From positions 372,001-436,000 of the forward strand of contig CAVPQU010000018.1 in assembly GCA_963707665.1 (NCBI GenBank): a stretch of DNA of 64,000 bases, given 5' to 3'. Of the stretch, positions 62,563-64,000 are shown in pieces. The translations under genes were made by a program, and so were the position numbers. Numbering within the stretch: the first letter of the stretch is position 1; each line of letters starts with the position of its first letter. Under the pieces are notes generated by a model. The model was not told the DNA's origin. It searched no databases and saw nothing but the letters and a program-made list of their open reading frames with translations. The DNA is from DATJCV01 sp963707665. Lineage in GTDB: Bacteria > Pseudomonadota > Gammaproteobacteria > Burkholderiales > Burkholderiaceae_D.

Positions 62563-63846
62563 TTATTTCATGAACGGGCCCCATGTGGGCTCGCGGATAT
62601 CGCCATTCTGCATGGTCAGGCGATGTTTGACGCGACCGTCAACCGACACTACAGCCAGGGAGCCACGCCGCCCCGACTCGGCCGCATACATCAGATATTT
62701 GCCATTCGGCGAAAAACTCGGTGATTCATCCTTGCCGCTATCCGACAACCGCTGTTCCTGGCCGTTGCTCAGGTCCAGCACATACAACTGGAACTTGCCG
62801 TCGCGCCGCGAGATATAAGCCAGCATCTTGCCGTCCGGCGAGATGCGCGGGCTGATGTTGTAACTGCCGCTGAAGGTGATGCGGCGCGCATCGCCGCCGG
62901 TCGCACTCATGCGGTAGATCTGCGGGCCGCCGCTGCGGTCGCTGGTGAAGTAGATGCTCTGGCCATCGGCCGAGAATTGCGGTTCGGTGTCGATGCCGTT
63001 GCTGTTGGACAGGCGGCGCAGATTACTGCCATCGGCATTCACCACATAAACCTGGGTCAGGCCGTCGCGCGACAATGCCACCGCCAGTTTCGAGCCATCC
63101 GGCGACCATGACGGCGCCGAATTGCTGCCCTTGAAATTGGCCACCACGGTGCGCTTCATGGTGACCAGATCCTGCACGTATACCACCGGTTTTTTCGCTT
63201 CGAACGACACGTAGGCAATCTTGCTGCCGTCCGGCGACCAGGCCGGCGAGATGATCGGTTCGTTCGAGCGCAAGGCGATCTGGCGCCCCTCGCCGTCGGC
63301 ATCGGCCACTTCCAGTTGGTAGTCCTTGCCGACCTTGGTGATGTAGGCGATGCGGGTGGCAAAGGCGCCGCGCACGCCGATCAGTTTTTCGTAGATGTCG
63401 TCGGCGATCTTGTGCGCAGTGACCCGGATGTACTGCGGTTGCGTCGCCAGCGACAGCGCCGACAAGGAACTGGATTTGACTGTGTCGAGCAGCTTGTAGC
63501 GAACGTCGAAGCGGCCGTCCGCCAGCCGTTGCACGCTGCCGATCACCAGTGCATCGGCGCCACGTGCCTTCCAGTCGTCATAATTGACCGGCGCGGTTTC
63601 CGACATGACGTCGCCGGTATCGATGATGCGGAAATAGCCGCTGCGCGTGAGATCGGCCTTGATGATCGCGGTTATCTGTTGCGGCGCCACGGCTTCGTCG
63701 GCAAAGCCGGCGATCGCGATCGGAATCTGGTTGGCGCCGACGCCGGAAATTTCGACGCGCAACTGCGCCTGCGCCACCGACGCGCTGCCGAGTGCGACGA
63801 TGGCGCACAGGGCGGCGCAGCTACGTAAAAAAAGGCTCTTCATCAT
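62563..63846 (-). CDS. tolB: Tol-Pal system protein TolB
   Basis: 427 aa; signal peptide LFLRSCAALCAIVALGSASVAQA. N-terminal domain AGFADEAVAPQQITAIIKADLTRSGYF, then a six-bladed beta-propeller with repeated SPAWSPDGSKIAY / APSWSPDGSKLAV / RISPDGKMLAY units. Periplasmic partner of Pal. Starts 3 nt after the tolA stop. Confidence 0.95.
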   Translation of the reverse strand: MMKSLFLRSCAALCAIVALGSASVAQAQLRVEISGVGANQIPIAIAGFADEAVAPQQITAIIKADLTRSGYFRIIDTGDVMSETAPVNYDDWKARGADALVIGSVQRLADGRFDVRYKLLDTVKSSSLSALSLATQPQYIRVTAHKIADDIYEKLIGVRGAFATRIAYITKVGKDYQLEVADADGEGRQIALRSNEPIISPAWSPDGSKIAYVSFEAKKPVVYVQDLVTMKRTVVANFKGSNSAPSWSPDGSKLAVALSRDGLTQVYVVNADGSNLRRLSNSNGIDTEPQFSADGQSIYFTSDRSGGPQIYRMSATGGDARRITFSGSYNISPRISPDGKMLAYISRRDGKFQLYVLDLSNGQEQRLSDSGKDESPSFSPNGKYLMYAAESGRRGSLAVVSVDGRVKHRLTMQNGDIREPTWGPFMK

Positions 63847-63849
63847 GGG

Positions 63850-64000
63850 TCATTGATCCTTCGGTTTCGGTGCATGAGATATCTCAAGGCTGGAAGGCAC
63901 TCTTCCAGTCTGTCGGGCGGAAACGGCGCGGACTTGCCGATTGCGCGCTGTACCGCGTCATCGAAGCCGGGCAGGCCGGATGATTTGGTTTTCCTTAGCG
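63850..64000 (-). CDS. tolA: TolA C-terminal end (partial; frame-broken near 63910)
   Basis: Minus strand from the window edge reads SSGLPGFDDAVQRAIGKSAPFPP, the TolA domain III start, then in another frame TGRVPSSLEISHAPKPKDQ and stop at 63852-63850. The break lies about 63905-63916. TolA is needed for outer-membrane stability, so this is probably an indel in the read rather than a dead gene. The rest lies beyond 64000. Confidence 0.75.

Noticed and set aside
1..64000. CRISPR array
   Set aside because: No regularly spaced direct repeats or cas-like genes were noticed.

Overview
The window reads as chromosomal DNA of a high-GC betaproteobacterium of the order Burkholderiales, most plausibly an Oxalobacteraceae relative. 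This is an inference from the protein families (membrane-type PuuD urate oxidase, XdhABC-GuaD block, DUF2799 and DUF3761 proteins, tolA-tolB-pal-cpoB order); no rRNA gene is present. Coding density is high and most genes lie in tight operons with 4-nt overlaps.

Layout. 1-2131: end of an integron-like cassette region: a partial HEPN-like gene, a coupled DUF2314-like gene, a probable attC site, a VOC protein and a small hypothetical. 2183-8750: cardiolipin synthase-like PLD protein, DHA2 drug efflux pump, an ECF sigma/anti-sigma pair facing a Tat-exported metallophosphoesterase and a CuA-like cupredoxin, then a DJ-1/PfpI protein. 8760-10741: an IS5-type end-bounded segment carrying an alpha/beta hydrolase and a MarR regulator. 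11043-14075: Baeyer-Villiger type monooxygenase, hydrolase and NTF2-like protein. 14304-23822 and 30397-44699: a large purine-catabolic region: 8-oxoguanine deaminase, a UraD-allantoate amidohydrolase fusion, NCS2 permease, UraH, LysR, PuuD, a MIO-type ammonia lyase, guanine deaminase, XdhC/B/A, a porin, PuuE and a nucleoside-type (BMP) ABC importer. Together these cover guanine to xanthine to urate to 5-hydroxyisourate to OHCU to allantoin to allantoate to ureidoglycine/ureidoglycolate. Between the halves sits a Liv-type ABC importer with a 2-hydroxychromene-2-carboxylate isomerase-like enzyme (24005-29262). 45360-48230: lipase, its foldase and a divergent TetR with a clear operator. 49052-59926: a hydroxycinnamate-type operon (LysR, HCHL/enoyl-CoA hydratase-lyase, ADP-forming acyl-CoA ligase, Liv-type ABC importer, DUF35 protein and a thiolase-like protein lacking the usual Cys). 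59940-61179: prophage/island wreckage at the 3' end of tRNA-Lys. 61264-64000: cpoB, pal, tolB and the end of tolA.

A recurring oddity is a single-base frame break, mostly at or beside short mononucleotide runs, in otherwise well conserved genes (metallophosphoesterase, 8-oxoguanine deaminase start, UraD-AllC twice, PuuD, LivM, lipase foldase, tolA). Because tolA and several pathway genes are hit, sequencing or assembly indels are likelier than mass pseudogenisation; these genes are annotated across the break. The most interesting biology is the DUF35/thiolase-like pair in the hydroxycinnamate operon, the IS5-bounded hydrolase-marR passenger segment, the mirrored ECF promoters, and the cassette with a HEPN-like gene.
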